From Pseudomonadota bacterium (lineage in GTDB: Bacteria > Pseudomonadota > Gammaproteobacteria > Pseudomonadales > Oceanobacteraceae): a DNA stretch of 64,000 nt. This document shows, one piece after another, positions 37,772-49,727 of this stretch. Both the position numbers and the translations under genes were made by a program. Under the pieces are notes generated by a model. The model had not been told where the DNA came from, ran no database searches, and saw only the letters and a program-made list of their open reading frames with translations. The stretch is taken from NCBI GenBank assembly GCA_030145845.1, contig JAIXHJ010000001.1, forward strand, positions 124,001-188,000, given 5' to 3'. Numbering within the stretch: position 1 is the stretch's first letter; each line of letters begins with the position of its first letter.

Positions 37772-38449
37772 TTAACCGTGAGGCTGAATGCTGACCAGAC
37801 CATGACTGCTGTCGGACGGCAGGCGGCGGTCGATCAGACGTTTGATGGCAATCAGAAATCCCAGCGCCATAAAAGCTCCGGGGGGCAGAATGGCCAGCAG
37901 AATGCCTTTGTAATGCGGAATAATGGTGGTTTCCAGCCAGGCGAAATGGCTGCCCAGCAGCAGTGATGCATTGGCGAACAGGGTGCCGCTGCCGAGAATT
38001 TCCCGCATTCCTCCGACGGCGACCAGTACCCAGGTAAACCCCAGCCCCATGGCCAGCGCATCGGCAGCGGCCAGTGGCACGGGTTGTTTGCTGGCAAAGC
38101 TTTCGGCGCGGCCGAAAATCGCACAGTTGGTGACGATCAGGGCAATAAACAGGCCGAGCACTTTATACAGGTCATGCAGCCAGGCGTTGATCGCCATGTC
38201 GACCAGGGTGACCACGGTGGCGATCAGCACAATCAGTACCGGAATGCGTACCTGCGGGCTGATCACACCGCGCACGGCAGAAATAATGGTGTTGGTCAGC
38301 AGCAGCACCGCCAGTGAGGCGATGCCCATGCCGAGGCCGTTGGTGGCACTGGTCGTCACCGCCAGCAGCGGGCACAGGGCCAGCATCTGTCCCATGGCGA
38401 CGTTGTTGTCCCACAGGCCGTCGCGGAAAATCTGTCTGTACTGGCTCAT
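37772..38449 (-). CDS. rnfE: electron transport complex subunit RnfE
   Basis: 225 residues with six membrane segments. It starts [32 protein letters not shown], the standard RnfE/NqrD opening, and has [17 protein letters not shown], with the conserved half-membrane Cys that binds the intramembrane Fe-S centre together with RnfA. Four-base overlap with rnfG. Part of the membrane complex that drives low-potential electrons to ferredoxin or flavodoxin for nitrogenase. Confidence 0.95.
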   Translation of the reverse strand: MSQYRQIFRDGLWDNNVAMGQMLALCPLLAVTTSATNGLGMGIASLAVLLLTNTIISAVRGVISPQVRIPVLIVLIATVVTLVDMAINAWLHDLYKVLGLFIALIVTNCAIFGRAESFASKQPVPLAAADALAMGLGFTWVLVAVGGMREILGSGTLFANASLLLGSHFAWLETTIIPHYKGILLAILPPGAFMALGFLIAIKRLIDRRLPSDSSHGLVSIQPHG

Positions 38450-39105
38450 GCGGCATCCTCCATCTGAGTGGCCAACGCTTTTTCACCGCTGTCTGTGCTC
38501 AGCCACTGCTGATACAGAATTAATCCCTGATGCACGCCTTTGACCACGGCACGCGGGGTAATGGTGGCGCCGGTAAACTGATCGAATTCACCGCCGTCTT
38601 TTTTTACCCGCCAGGCGTTACCGGAGGTATTCAGCAGGGATTTACCGTCAAAGGTGGTAATCCAGTCGCTTTTTCCGCGCTCAATTTTATCCGCCAGACC
38701 GGGAGTTTCGGTGTGGCTGATAATGCGCACGCCAAGTAATTCGCCGTCCGGTTTTACCGCCAGAATCATATGGATCACGCCGCCCCAGCCGGCAATGGCC
38801 AGCTGCAGTGCAGCGGCCGAAAAGTGGCCGTCCTGACGTGCCAGCATTAACGTGGCCGGTGCTGCCAGCACATCGCTGCTGAGGGTTGCGGTTTCCGCCA
38901 GGGGATCATTGTTATAACGCGACGCCGGCAGTACCTGCGCCAGCATGGCCAGCTTATCCGCGGTCTGGTGATCGCTGATCGACTGATGCGTGCTCTGATG
39001 GCCGCCAATCAGCAGCAGGCTGACGACGGCACAGGCGGCCCCCAGCAGCAGTGCCTGATAGAGCGGCTGATCACGGTAGGGTTTCAGGTCGAAGCTGATC
39101 ATCAC
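38446..39105 (-). CDS. rnfG: electron transport complex subunit RnfG
   Basis: 219 residues with one N-terminal membrane segment (residues 15-36) and a periplasmic FMN-binding domain. [15 protein letters not shown] holds the flavinylation motif (Thr in TGATIT), where FMN would be covalently attached. Overlaps rnfD and rnfE by four bases each. Confidence 0.94.
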   Translation of the reverse strand: MMISFDLKPYRDQPLYQALLLGAACAVVSLLLIGGHQSTHQSISDHQTADKLAMLAQVLPASRYNNDPLAETATLSSDVLAAPATLMLARQDGHFSAAALQLAIAGWGGVIHMILAVKPDGELLGVRIISHTETPGLADKIERGKSDWITTFDGKSLLNTSGNAWRVKKDGGEFDQFTGATITPRAVVKGVHQGLILYQQWLSTDSGEKALATQMEDAA

Positions 39106-40202
39106 ACCACCTTACGCGCAGCGGAAACATGTTTGATGGCATTGCCCGCGCGGGTGCGGCCGTAGGCCCGCGGTTTAAAGGCCCGGTCAATCAGCGGCGT
39201 GAAGGTGTTCATCAGCAGGATGGCGAAGGCCACGGCCTCCGGAAAACCACCCCAGCTGCGGATGGCAAATAACAGCGCGCCACAGCCAATGCCGAAAATG
39301 ATTTTACCGGCCGGCGTTGATGGTGACGTCACGTATTCGGTGGCATAGAAAAAAGCACCGATCATCACGCCACCGGAGGTCAGGTGAAACAGGGGGCCGG
39401 CGTAGCTGTCCGGATTGACATGCTCACTGACCAGCGCCAGCAGCGCCAGGGTGCCGAGCAGGGCTACGGGAATATGCCAGCTGATCACACGCCGGATAAG
39501 CAGATAAAGGCCGCCCAGCAGCGCCAGTAATTCTGAGGTTTCGCCCATGCTGCCGCGGGTTAAACCGAAAAAGGCATCGTGCAGGGAAAAATCCTGCCGG
39601 ATCATTTCGCCCAGATGCGCACCACCGGCGGCGGCGGCTTTACCGGCACCGAGCCAGGTGGCCCCGGTCATGCCGTCGGCCAGCGGGGCGCCAGCAAAAA
39701 TAATTCCCACTGAGGTGATGAAATCAGGCGCTGCCGGACTGTTAAGCGGGGTAACGTTAACCCAGGTGGTGAGCTGGACCGGAAATGAAATCAGCAGCGC
39801 AATACGCGCCAGTAATGCCGGGTTGAACAGATTCTGGCCGATGCCGCCGTAAATCTGTTTGCCGATGGCAATGGCGAAAAAAGCACCGCCAACGCCAATC
39901 CACCAGGGTGCCCAGGGCGGCAGGGTCAGCGCCAGCATCCAGCCGGTCAGCATGGCGGAATTATCTTTAACCCGGCTGATGGGTTGTCCCATTAAATACA
40001 GGCAGCCCATTTCGGTGACGATGGCCGCCAGGGTGGTGACGGCAAATAAAATAATGGCGGGCCAGCCGAAACAGTAAAACCCCCACAGGGTCACCGGCGT
40101 CAGGGCAAGGCAGACGCGCAGCATTAAGCGGTCAATGCTGGAGCGGTCGTGGGCGTGCGGCGAGGCCGACGGGGAATGATTCACATCAGCGCTCATAATC
40201 AC
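39102..40202 (-). CDS. rnfD: electron transport complex subunit RnfD
   Basis: 366 residues with eight to ten membrane segments. NSAMLTGWMLALTLPPWAPWWIGVGGAFFAI is a standard RnfD/NqrB segment, and DGMTGATWLGAGKA carries the TGAT flavinylation motif. The long N-terminal tail (VNHSPSASPHAHDRSS) is hydrophilic. Overlaps rnfC and rnfG by four bases. Confidence 0.94.
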   Translation of the reverse strand: MIMSADVNHSPSASPHAHDRSSIDRLMLRVCLALTPVTLWGFYCFGWPAIILFAVTTLAAIVTEMGCLYLMGQPISRVKDNSAMLTGWMLALTLPPWAPWWIGVGGAFFAIAIGKQIYGGIGQNLFNPALLARIALLISFPVQLTTWVNVTPLNSPAAPDFITSVGIIFAGAPLADGMTGATWLGAGKAAAAGGAHLGEMIRQDFSLHDAFFGLTRGSMGETSELLALLGGLYLLIRRVISWHIPVALLGTLALLALVSEHVNPDSYAGPLFHLTSGGVMIGAFFYATEYVTSPSTPAGKIIFGIGCGALLFAIRSWGGFPEAVAFAILLMNTFTPLIDRAFKPRAYGRTRAGNAIKHVSAARKVV

Positions 40203-41713
40203 ACCTTCTCTTCAGTGCCGGCAGGGGCATCTGTGTTATCAGTCACAGCACTGCTGTCAGCAGCCACCGGTTTTTTCGGCCGGGCTTTTTTCGCTTTTTT
40301 AGCGGCTTTTTTCGCTTCGGCTTCGGCCGCCAGACGTTCTTTCCGGGCCGACATCAGTTCCTGGGTGTAGCTCAGTTTCTGCTGACTGTTGCGGCGTTCG
40401 GCCAGCTCACCTTTGGCGTATTCAAAATACTGCACCAGCGGAATATGCGACGGGCAGACGTAAGCGCAGGAACCACACAGAATGCAGTCGCGCAGACCGG
40501 CTTCCTGGGCGCGGTCGAAATCATCCAGCTTTGAGCTGCGCGCCATATCCAGCGGCAGCAGTCCCATCGGGCAGGCATCGACACAACGGCCGCAGCGGAT
40601 GCAGGGCGAGGGCACATGGGTGTTCACTTCCGCGCGGTTGAGCGCGAGGATGCCGGAGCTGCCTTTGATCAGGGGGACATCCAGCGACGGCAGAATCTGG
40701 CCCATCATCGGGCCGCCCATCAGCAGGCGCGATGGCGTGCCATGCAGACCTTTGCTGTGCTCAAACAGATGGCGGATCGGCGTGCCGAGCAGAGCTTCCA
40801 CATTCTGTGGCAGGCCAACGCAGCCACCGGCCACGGTGGTAACACGGGAAATCAGCGGCCGGCCATAAATCAGCGCCTGCTGAATGGCATACACAGTGGC
40901 GACGTTATGCACCAGCACGCCGATATCGTTACTGCGTTTACCGGCGGGCACTTCGTAACCGGTCACGGCGTGAATCAGCTGTTTGGCGGACCCCATCGGA
41001 TACCGCGCCGGAACCACCACCACTTCGATTGAACCGACGCCTTCGGCCGCTTTCTGCAGGGCAGCAATGGCTTCCGGTTTATTGTCTTCCACGGCGATAA
41101 CGGCGCGGTAGGCTTCGATGATGTAGCGGACCAGGCGGGTGCCCTCAACAATTTCCTCGGCCCGTTCGCGCATTAAACGGTCATCGGTGGTGAGGTAGGG
41201 CTCGCATTCGCTGCCGTTAACAATCAGGGTTTTGATTTCAAAGCGGCGGCCCTGACGTAATTTAATGGCGGCGGGGAAAATGGCGCCGCCCATACCGACA
41301 ATTCCGGCTTCTTCCACCAGGCCGGCCAGTTCTTCCGGCGGGGTCTGATACGGATCGGCGGGCGGATTCAGCACCGTCCACTGTTCCAGTCCATCGGGTT
41401 CAAGAATCATGGCATTGGCCGGCAACCCGGAAGGGTGTGGCATGGTAATGGTATCGACGGCGGTGATGATGCCGGATGTCGGCGCGTGAATATTGGCCGA
41501 CAGGCGTCCGCTGGCGGCAGCGATGCGCTGGCCTTTCAGAACCCGTTCACCGGGTTGCACCAGTGGCCGCGCGTCGTCACCGGAATGCTGACACAGCGGC
41601 AGATACAGTTTTTCCGGCAGCGGCAGCGAGGTCAGAATCGGGTGACGGGCGCTGGCTTCTTTCTGCCCGTCGGGGTGAACACCACCGCGGAAATTTCCCA
41701 GTCCGAACAACAT
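40199..41713 (-). CDS. rnfC: electron transport complex subunit RnfC
   Basis: 504 residues. NADH- and FMN-binding region with GMGGAIFPAAIKL and LIVNGSECEPYLTTDDRLM, then two 4Fe-4S clusters (CIRCGRCVDACPMGLLP and CILCGSCAYVCPSHIPLVQ). The last about 70 residues are a low-complexity Ala/Lys-rich tail (AEAEAKKAAKKAKKARPKK), common in gammaproteobacterial RnfC. It links NADH oxidation to the rest of the complex. Confidence 0.95.
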   Translation of the reverse strand: MLFGLGNFRGGVHPDGQKEASARHPILTSLPLPEKLYLPLCQHSGDDARPLVQPGERVLKGQRIAAASGRLSANIHAPTSGIITAVDTITMPHPSGLPANAMILEPDGLEQWTVLNPPADPYQTPPEELAGLVEEAGIVGMGGAIFPAAIKLRQGRRFEIKTLIVNGSECEPYLTTDDRLMRERAEEIVEGTRLVRYIIEAYRAVIAVEDNKPEAIAALQKAAEGVGSIEVVVVPARYPMGSAKQLIHAVTGYEVPAGKRSNDIGVLVHNVATVYAIQQALIYGRPLISRVTTVAGGCVGLPQNVEALLGTPIRHLFEHSKGLHGTPSRLLMGGPMMGQILPSLDVPLIKGSSGILALNRAEVNTHVPSPCIRCGRCVDACPMGLLPLDMARSSKLDDFDRAQEAGLRDCILCGSCAYVCPSHIPLVQYFEYAKGELAERRNSQQKLSYTQELMSARKERLAAEAEAKKAAKKAKKARPKKPVAADSSAVTDNTDAPAGTEEKV

Positions 41714-41715
41714 AA

Positions 41716-42243
41716 TCAGGCGGCCTCTGGTTTCGACCAGTGCCAGCTGGTCAGGGTAAGCGGCTGGCCGGACAGACTGATGCAGTCTTCCGGACAGGCA
41801 TCAACGCACTGATTGCAGCCGGTACAGGCATCGGCCACCACCACGTGCAGCTGTTTGCTGGCACCAACAATGGCGTCAGTCGGGCAGGCTTTATAGCAGC
41901 GGGTGCAACCGGTGCAGAGTTCTTCATTAATGCTGGCTACCTGCGGCGCCGGGGACTCGCCCAGCGTCGACAGATCAATATCCAGCAGGCGCGCCAGATT
42001 TTCCGCCAGCGCCCGGCCGCCCGGCGGACAGCAGGTGACGGCGGCGCTGCCATTGGCCATGGCTTCGGCGGCCGGAGTACAGCCGGGGAAACCGCACTGG
42101 CCACACTGGCTGCCGGGCAGCATCTGTTCGATTTCACCGATGATCGGATTGTCGTCCTGCACCGCAAAATATTTGGCCGCCAGGCCGAGCAGACCTCCGA
42201 GGGTCAGACCGAGCAGTGTCAGTACCAGAGTTGCCATCAGCAT
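41716..42243 (-). CDS. rnfB: electron transport complex subunit RnfB
   Basis: 175 residues. One N-terminal membrane segment (TLVLTLLGLTLGGLLGLAAKYF), a CGQCGFPGC four-Cys domain about residues 47-55, and two ferredoxin-type clusters CTGCTRCYKACPTDAI and CTGCNQCVDACPEDCI. It is the ferredoxin-facing electron exit of the Rnf complex. Two bases from rnfC. Confidence 0.95.
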   Translation of the reverse strand: MLMATLVLTLLGLTLGGLLGLAAKYFAVQDDNPIIGEIEQMLPGSQCGQCGFPGCTPAAEAMANGSAAVTCCPPGGRALAENLARLLDIDLSTLGESPAPQVASINEELCTGCTRCYKACPTDAIVGASKQLHVVVADACTGCNQCVDACPEDCISLSGQPLTLTSWHWSKPEAA

Positions 42244-42270
42244 ACGCTTACCTCCCTTGTTGCGGCGGCA

Positions 42271-42843
42271 TCAGATCATGCCGCTGAAGCCCATAAAGAC
42301 CAGCGACAGCAGGCCAGCGGTTACCAGGCTGATCGGCGTTCCGCTGAACAGCGCCGGCACATTGGCCAGTGCCAGCCGCTCGCGCAGACCGGCAAACATC
42401 ACCATCACCAGCACAAAACCCAGCGCGGAGCCGAGCCCGAACATCAGGCTCTGCGGCAGGTTATGGTGTTCGTTGATATTGAGCAGGGCGACACCCAGCA
42501 CCGCGCAGTTGGTGGTGATCAGCGGCAGGTAAATGCCCAGCGTGCGGTGCAGCATGGGGCTGGCTTTGCGCACCATGACTTCGGTGAACTGAACGACCGC
42601 CGCGATAATCAGAATAAACGACAGGATGCGCAGAAATTCTATGTTCAGTGGCTGCAGCAGCAGGTGTTCAATCAGCCAGCTGCACAGGGCGGACAGCGTC
42701 AGCACAAAGGTGGTGGCGAGGCTCATTCCCCAGGCGGCGGAGACATTGCTGGAAACCCCCATCAGCGGGCACAGGCCAAGAAACTTCACCAGCACAATGT
42801 TATTGACCAGCGCAGTGCTGACCAGAATAAGGAGATAGTCCAT
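42271..42843 (-). CDS. rnfA: electron transport complex subunit RnfA
   Basis: 190 residues from ATG 42841-42843 (begins [31 protein letters not shown]); the open frame to 43077 is non-coding leader. Six membrane segments; [16 protein letters not shown] carries the conserved Cys. First gene of rnfABCDGE-H. A sigma-54 promoter lies about 113 bases upstream, so the complex is expressed with nitrogenase. Confidence 0.96.
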   Translation of the reverse strand: MDYLLILVSTALVNNIVLVKFLGLCPLMGVSSNVSAAWGMSLATTFVLTLSALCSWLIEHLLLQPLNIEFLRILSFILIIAAVVQFTEVMVRKASPMLHRTLGIYLPLITTNCAVLGVALLNINEHHNLPQSLMFGLGSALGFVLVMVMFAGLRERLALANVPALFSGTPISLVTAGLLSLVFMGFSGMI

Positions 42844-42955
42844 AACGCTTTCCTGAATAAATTCTGCCGCCACCGGCCGCTGCACAGCACCGTAAATGTA
42901 AATAAGGAGGCCTGTGCCGCTGCCGTCCGGGGCGGAAACGCTTTCAGGGCGAAAT

Positions 42956-42971
42956 TGCATTTCCTGTGCCA
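42956..42971 (-). promoter_or_regulatory. sigma-54 promoter for rnfABCDGEH
   Basis: Minus strand TGGCACAGGAAATGCA: GG at -24 and GC at -12 with the required spacing. Predicted start near 42944, leaving about a 100-base leader before rnfA. Three NifA sites lie 90-185 bases upstream. Confidence 0.85.
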
Positions 42972-43042
42972 GTGAAAATTGTCCGACAGAAACCGCTCGC
43001 GGCTGTGCATCAACATGGACGTAACCTCCCTGCAGGGCCTGA

Positions 43043-44842
<1,800 letters not shown>

Positions 44843-44845
44843 CGG

Positions 44846-46435
44846 ATGATCATCATGGATCAGAGCAGATTTGCCAGAGCAGGTACACGAGTCAACAGCA
44901 AAGCAGAACTGATCGAGCGTCAGTTCCGCTGCCTGTGTGAAGTATCAGGTATCCTCTCGCGTGCGAAAAATATCGAAGAAACCATCCGTGGCATTCTCGG
45001 TGTTCTGCATAATGAAGCGGGATTGCGTCATGGGGTGGTGAACCTGTATGACCCGCAGAACAGCCTGCTGCAGGTTGGCGCGGTGTACAGTGAATCAGAA
45101 AGCGTCAGCAAACATTCTTCCTCGGTAAAATATCAGCCGGGTGAAGGTGTGGTCGGACGGGTACTGGAACTGAATCAGTCGATTGTGCTGGGCCGTATTT
45201 CCAGCGAACCCCGTTTCCTCGACCGGCTGGAATTATACGATCTCGAATTACCTTTTATCGGCGTACCGATCCGCGATGGCAGTGGCAATGCCATTGGTGT
45301 GCTAGCGGCACAGCCGGATGTGCCGGCGGATGATTATCTGCCGGAGCGTACCCAGTTTATGAAAGCAACCGCCGATCTGCTGTCGCAGACGGTACGCCTG
45401 CTGGTCAACGTGGAAGAAGGGCAGAGCATTGCCCGGGAACGCGACGAACTGAAACGCGAAGTACGCGCCAAATACGGCTTCGATAATATGGTCGTCGGTC
45501 ATTCCGAAGGCATGCGTCAGGTTTTTGATCAGGTACGGCGCGTGGCCAAGTGGGACAGTACGGTACTGATTCTCGGTGAATCCGGTACCGGTAAGGAACT
45601 GATCGCCAACGCCATTCATTATAATTCACCACGGGCGCACAATCCGTTTGTGTGTCTGAACTGTGCCTCGCTGCCGGAAAATCTGCTGGAATCGGAATTG
45701 TTCGGTCATGAAAAGGGCGCGTTTACCAATGCGGTAAAACAGCGTAAAGGCCGCTTTGAAATGGCCGATGGCGGCACCTTATTCCTTGATGAAATCGGTG
45801 AGATTTCACCGCTGTTTCAGGCCAAGCTGCTGCGCGTGCTGCAGGAAGGTGAGCTGGAACGGGTGGGCGGCGGCCAGACGATTAAAATCAATGTACGCAT
45901 TGTGGCGGCGACCAACCGGAATCTGGAAGAGGAAGTGGAAAAAGGCAATTTCCGCGAGGACCTGTATTACCGTCTGAATGTGATGGCAATTCAGATTCCG
46001 CCACTGCGTGAGCGGCTGGTGGATATTCCGGAACTGGCGAATTTCCTGCTCAGTAAAATTGCCGGACAACAGGGCCGAGCACTGCGCCTGACTGACAATG
46101 CCATCCGCATGCTGATGAGCCACGACTGGCCGGGCAACGTCCGTCAGCTGGAAAACTGCCTGGAGCGGGCGGCGGTCATGAGCGAGGAAGGCACCATCGA
46201 CTGTGATGTGATTGCTCTGCCTGACGGGCAACGTAATCATGCCACCTTTGCCCCGGTGGCTGCTGTGCGCAATCTGGATCTGGAAGACCCGGACATGGAT
46301 GAGCGCGAACGCCTGATCGCTGCACTGGAACAGGCCGGCTGGGTGCAGGCAAAAGCGGCGCGTCTGCTGGGCATGACACCGCGGCAGATTGCTTACCGTA
46401 TTCAGACCATGAAAATCAATGTGCGTAAACTCTGA
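44846..46435 (+). CDS. nifA: Nif-specific sigma-54-dependent activator NifA
   Basis: 529 residues. GAF domain (about 25-180), AAA+ domain with Walker [16 protein letters not shown] (about 246) and the sigma-54-contacting GAFTNA loop, DEIGEI Walker B, and a C-terminal Fis-type HTH ([20 protein letters not shown] region). The CxxxxC linker of oxygen-sensing NifA types is absent, consistent with control by NifL. The start could also be ATG 44855; neither has a strong ribosome-binding site, suggesting translational coupling to nifL. Confidence 0.96.
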   Translation: MIIMDQSRFARAGTRVNSKAELIERQFRCLCEVSGILSRAKNIEETIRGILGVLHNEAGLRHGVVNLYDPQNSLLQVGAVYSESESVSKHSSSVKYQPGEGVVGRVLELNQSIVLGRISSEPRFLDRLELYDLELPFIGVPIRDGSGNAIGVLAAQPDVPADDYLPERTQFMKATADLLSQTVRLLVNVEEGQSIARERDELKREVRAKYGFDNMVVGHSEGMRQVFDQVRRVAKWDSTVLILGESGTGKELIANAIHYNSPRAHNPFVCLNCASLPENLLESELFGHEKGAFTNAVKQRKGRFEMADGGTLFLDEIGEISPLFQAKLLRVLQEGELERVGGGQTIKINVRIVAATNRNLEEEVEKGNFREDLYYRLNVMAIQIPPLRERLVDIPELANFLLSKIAGQQGRALRLTDNAIRMLMSHDWPGNVRQLENCLERAAVMSEEGTIDCDVIALPDGQRNHATFAPVAAVRNLDLEDPDMDERERLIAALEQAGWVQAKAARLLGMTPRQIAYRIQTMKINVRKL

Positions 46436-46496
46436 GCCGGCACGGGTTTACGCCTTTCCCCCTTATTTTTCACTATCAAAAGCACACCATTGTGTT

Positions 46497-46512
46497 TGTG
46501 TCGTTTGCAACA
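46497..46512. promoter_or_regulatory. NifA upstream activator site 1 for nifB
   Basis: TGTGTCGTTTGCAACA, exact TGT-N10-ACA about 120 bases upstream of the predicted nifB start point. Confidence 0.75.
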
Positions 46513-46531
46513 AAAGCATCCGCGAATGTCG

Positions 46532-46547
46532 TGTGTTATACCCCACA
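46532..46547. promoter_or_regulatory. NifA upstream activator site 2 for nifB
   Basis: TGTGTTATACCCCACA, exact TGT-N10-ACA about 85 bases upstream of the predicted start. Confidence 0.75.
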
Positions 46548-46597
46548 AATCCCGACGACATAATTAAAAAGTTCTTTAAAAACAACAGGCTTTAATC

Positions 46598-46613
46598 AGG
46601 CACTGGCATTGCA
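46598..46613 (+). promoter_or_regulatory. sigma-54 promoter for nifB operon
   Basis: AGGCACTGGCATTGCA, a near-consensus -24/-12 element, about 85 bases before the nifB ATG. Confidence 0.88.
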
Positions 46614-46697
46614 ACAGGCAATCAGCAACCGCCCCCAGCGGGGTAAAAAATATTGATGAGTCCCGGGCGCACCGGGCAGGGTACGAGGAGCTGAACC

Positions 46698-48209
46698 ATG
46701 CAACTGAATGTGATTGGACAGGAAAATGCGGCCGCAGATGGCAGCAGCTGTGCTTCCGGTTCGTGCGGCAGCAGTAACGATCAGATGTCACATCTGCCGC
46801 AGGATATCCAGGATAAGGTAAAAAACCATCCATGTTATTCCGAAGAGGCGCATCACTATTTTGCCCGCATGCATGTCGCCGTTGCGCCGGCCTGTAATAT
46901 TCAGTGCCATTACTGCAACCGTAAATACGACTGCTCCAATGAATCCCGTCCGGGGGTGGTGTCGGAAGTGCTGACACCGGAAGAAGCGGTGATGAAAACC
47001 AAAGCGGTGGCCGCCAATATTCCGCAGATGACGGTGCTGGGTATTGCCGGCCCCGGTGACCCGCTGGCTAATCCGCAGCGTACTTTTGAAACCTTCCGTA
47101 TGCTCAGCGAACAGGCTCCGGATATCAAACTCTGTGTATCCACCAATGGCCTGGCGTTACCGGATGCGGTGGAAGAACTGTCGAAGCACAATATCGACCA
47201 CGTCACCATTACCATTAACTGTGTCGACCCGGCTGTGGGTGCCAAAATTTATCCGTGGATTTACTGGAATAACAAACGTATTTACGGCGAAAAAGCGGCA
47301 AAAATCCTTATCCGGCAACAGCAGAAAGGGCTGGAGATGCTGGTGGCAAAAGGCATTCTGGTGAAAGTGAACTCGGTGATGATTCCCGGTGTTAATGATG
47401 ATCACCTGAAAGAGGTTTCACGCATCGTCAAACAGAAAGGCGCTTTTCTGCATAACGTGATGCCGCTGATCGCCGAAGCCGAGCACGGTACCTTCTACGG
47501 CATTATGGGGCAACGCGGACCGAGCCCGGAAGAACTGCAGGATCTGCAGGATGAATGCGCCGGCGATATGAACATGATGCGCCATTGCCGGCAGTGCCGT
47601 GCCGATGCGGTGGGTCTGCTGGGTGAAGACCGGGGCGAAGAATTCACCCTGGATAAAATCGCCGCCATGGATATCGACTACAACGAAGCAATGAAAAAAC
47701 GCGCCGTTATTCACGCCGGCATTATGGAAGAGCTGGATGAAAAAGAAGCCAAACGTAAACGTCTGGCGGCGGTCAGCGTACCGGCGGTGGAAGCCACCGT
47801 ACCGGCGGCGACCCGTCCGGCGCTGATGGCGGTGGCCACCAGTGGTGGTGGTCTGATCAACCAGCATTTCGGCCATGCCACCGAATTCCTGATTTATGAA
47901 GCCGCACCGAAAGGGGTTCGTTTTATCGGTCACCGTAAGGTGGATCAGTACTGCATCGGCGGTGATACCTGCGGTGAAAAAGAGAGCGCGCTGGACGGTT
48001 CCATCCGGGCGCTGAAAGGCTGTGAGGCTGTGCTCTGTTCAAAAATCGGTTATGAGCCCTGGTCGCTGCTGGAAGAGGCCGGCATCGTACCTAACGGCGA
48101 ACATGCGATGGAACCGATTGAAGAAGCGGTGATGGCCGTTTACCGCGAAATGGTCAGTAACGGTACGCTGGAAAGCCCGGCACCACAGATGGAAAGTGCA
48201 TCAGCCTGA
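46698..48209 (+). CDS. nifB: NifB, radical SAM enzyme making the nitrogenase cofactor core
   Basis: 503 residues. The radical SAM cluster is Cys66, Cys70 and Cys73 (CNIQCHYC), with further cluster ligands nearby (CRQCRADAVGLLGED toward residue 300). The C-terminal part (about 370-480, MAVATSGGGLINQHFGHA) is a NifX/NafY-like cofactor-binding domain, typical of proteobacterial NifB. It fuses 4Fe-4S pairs with a carbide to make NifB-co. First gene of nifB-fdxN-nifO-nifQ-rhdN-grx-bolA. Confidence 0.97.
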   Translation: MQLNVIGQENAAADGSSCASGSCGSSNDQMSHLPQDIQDKVKNHPCYSEEAHHYFARMHVAVAPACNIQCHYCNRKYDCSNESRPGVVSEVLTPEEAVMKTKAVAANIPQMTVLGIAGPGDPLANPQRTFETFRMLSEQAPDIKLCVSTNGLALPDAVEELSKHNIDHVTITINCVDPAVGAKIYPWIYWNNKRIYGEKAAKILIRQQQKGLEMLVAKGILVKVNSVMIPGVNDDHLKEVSRIVKQKGAFLHNVMPLIAEAEHGTFYGIMGQRGPSPEELQDLQDECAGDMNMMRHCRQCRADAVGLLGEDRGEEFTLDKIAAMDIDYNEAMKKRAVIHAGIMEELDEKEAKRKRLAAVSVPAVEATVPAATRPALMAVATSGGGLINQHFGHATEFLIYEAAPKGVRFIGHRKVDQYCIGGDTCGEKESALDGSIRALKGCEAVLCSKIGYEPWSLLEEAGIVPNGEHAMEPIEEAVMAVYREMVSNGTLESPAPQMESASA

Positions 48210-48218
48210 TGGGGCTGT

Positions 48219-48245
48219 GGCAGGGCGGGGATGGGCCGCTCTGCC
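48219..48245 (+). other. stem-loop between nifB and fdxN
   Basis: GGCAGGGCGG-ggatggg-CCGCTCTGCC followed by TTTTA. It looks like a weak terminator or mRNA-processing hairpin that would lower fdxN-nifOQ expression relative to nifB. Confidence 0.5.
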
Positions 48246-48303
48246 TTTTATTCAGCAGGCCTGATTCCATCAGCAGGAACAGGCTATTGAAAGGGAGGTG
48301 CTT

Positions 48304-48582
48304 ATGGCACTGTCAATCGTCGATTCATGTGTTAACTGCTACGCCTGTTATGACGTCTGCCCCAGTGAGGCGATTTATCAGAGCAGTCCGCACTTTAAAA
48401 TCAATGCCCGTAAATGCACCGAATGCGAAGGCGATTACGCGCAGCCGCAGTGCGCCAGTATCTGTCCGATTGAAGAAGCGATTCTTGATGCCAGTGGGGC
48501 TGCGGTTAATCCGCCGGGCTCGCTGACCGGTATTCCGCCGGAAAAAATGGCCGCAGCCATCCGCGAAATTCAGGCCCGTTAA
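48304..48582 (+). CDS. fdxN: nif-associated 2[4Fe-4S] ferredoxin
   Basis: 92 residues from ATG 48304 after GGGAGGT. Two clusters: Cys9, 12, 15, 19 (CVNCYACYDVCP) and CTECEGDYAQPQCASICP, the long-loop second cluster of NifB-linked FdxN ferredoxins. It supplies electrons for NifB-co synthesis in A. vinelandii. Same order nifB-fdxN as there. Confidence 0.92.
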   Translation: MALSIVDSCVNCYACYDVCPSEAIYQSSPHFKINARKCTECEGDYAQPQCASICPIEEAILDASGAAVNPPGSLTGIPPEKMAAAIREIQAR

Positions 48583-48612
48583 GCGCGGTACTCTGTCCTG
48601 TTACGGAAACGC

Positions 48613-49056
48613 ATGATGAATGATATCTGGCTGCATTTTTATGAAAAGCCCGGCTGCATTAACAATACCAGGCAGAAGAAAATTCTGCGTGAGGCAGGTG
48701 TTCAGCTGATCGTTCATGATCTGCTGAGCACGCCCTGGGATTATGCCAGTCTGCGGCCATTTTTCACTGACCGCCCGGTGGCTGAATGGTTTAACCCCAG
48801 CGCTCCGGCAGTGAAAGAAAAACGCATCCGTCCGGCAGAATGCAGTGCCGCTGAAGCGATTGCCGCCATGCTGAAGGATCCGCTGCTGATCCGCCGGCCG
48901 CTGCTGAAAGTGGACGACTGGCATGACACCGGCTTTGAATGGCTGCGTCTGCAGCAACAGCTGCGGCTGGGAGCGGCCGCGGCCGCTATCCCGGTGTCGC
49001 CGGCCATCGAGGTCTGTGCACAGACCGTTACCCGGACTGCAGGAGAAAGTGAATGA
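48613..49056 (+). CDS. nifO: NifO, ArsC-like nitrogenase-associated protein
   Basis: 147 residues with a thioredoxin-like ArsC fold (YEKPGCINNTRQKKILREAGVQL, RPLLKV). The Cys in PGCINN is present. NifO influences molybdenum partitioning between nitrogenase and nitrate reductase in Azotobacter. Between fdxN and nifQ and overlapping nifQ by four bases, the same order as A. vinelandii. Confidence 0.85.
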   Translation: MMNDIWLHFYEKPGCINNTRQKKILREAGVQLIVHDLLSTPWDYASLRPFFTDRPVAEWFNPSAPAVKEKRIRPAECSAAEAIAAMLKDPLLIRRPLLKVDDWHDTGFEWLRLQQQLRLGAAAAAIPVSPAIEVCAQTVTRTAGESE

Positions 49057-49691
49057 ATCATGCCGTCAGTTTCCGTCAGCCAGCGGTAAAAGCAAAAAGC
49101 TGGTACAGCTTCCGCCGTAATCCTGCGCTGGCACAGGAACGCAGTAATAACAGCCGCTGGCTGGCGCAGATGGTACGCAGTCAGCGCAGCGGCAGAACCT
49201 GCCTGCCACATTTTCTCGGTCTGTCGCCAGTGGATTATCACTGGATGACACATCACCTGCTGCTGGGCCGTCAGCGCCGTCTGCCGCTGGCGTCACTGTG
49301 GCAGCAGCATGAAGACGATCTGCGTTATGAACAGGATCTGCGGCAGCAGCTGCTGGAACTGCGCCGCGATGAATGGAATGAAATCCGTTATCTGCTGCGG
49401 GATAACCGTGCCGGCCACAACGACTGCGAATTACTGCTGGCGGATATTGTTGCCGCCGGCTGCCTCGGTGGTGATCACCTGTGGCGCGACCTCGGGCTGA
49501 TGACACGTGCCGAGCTGAGCGCGCTGATGCTGCAGAATTTTACCGCGCTGGCACTGGCCAACAGCGGCGATATGAAATGGAAAAAATTCTTTTATAAACA
49601 ACTGTGCGAGCAGGGTGGTGGCTATGTCTGCCGCGCCCCGAGCTGTGATCAGTGCCAGGCATACGAGGATTGTTTCGGGCCTGAAGATTAA
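49053..49691 (+). CDS. nifQ: NifQ, molybdenum donor for FeMo-cofactor
   Basis: 212 residues. The C-terminal Cys motif CRAPSCDQCQAYEDCF (about residues 193-208) fits the C-x4-C-x2-C-x5-C signature that holds the Mo-Fe-S cluster. The region with MKWKKFFYKQLC is also family-typical. It delivers molybdenum to NifEN/NifH. ATGA overlap with nifO. Confidence 0.92.
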   Translation: MNHAVSFRQPAVKAKSWYSFRRNPALAQERSNNSRWLAQMVRSQRSGRTCLPHFLGLSPVDYHWMTHHLLLGRQRRLPLASLWQQHEDDLRYEQDLRQQLLELRRDEWNEIRYLLRDNRAGHNDCELLLADIVAAGCLGGDHLWRDLGLMTRAELSALMLQNFTALALANSGDMKWKKFFYKQLCEQGGGYVCRAPSCDQCQAYEDCFGPED

Positions 49692-49727
49692 GCAGAACAG
49701 ACAGATTCCTGATGGGAGGAACGGATC

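Noticed and set aside
41740..42975. 411-codon plus-strand frame across rnfB/rnfA
   Set aside because: Opposite real rnf genes; Gln/His-rich translation is a coding-strand artefact.
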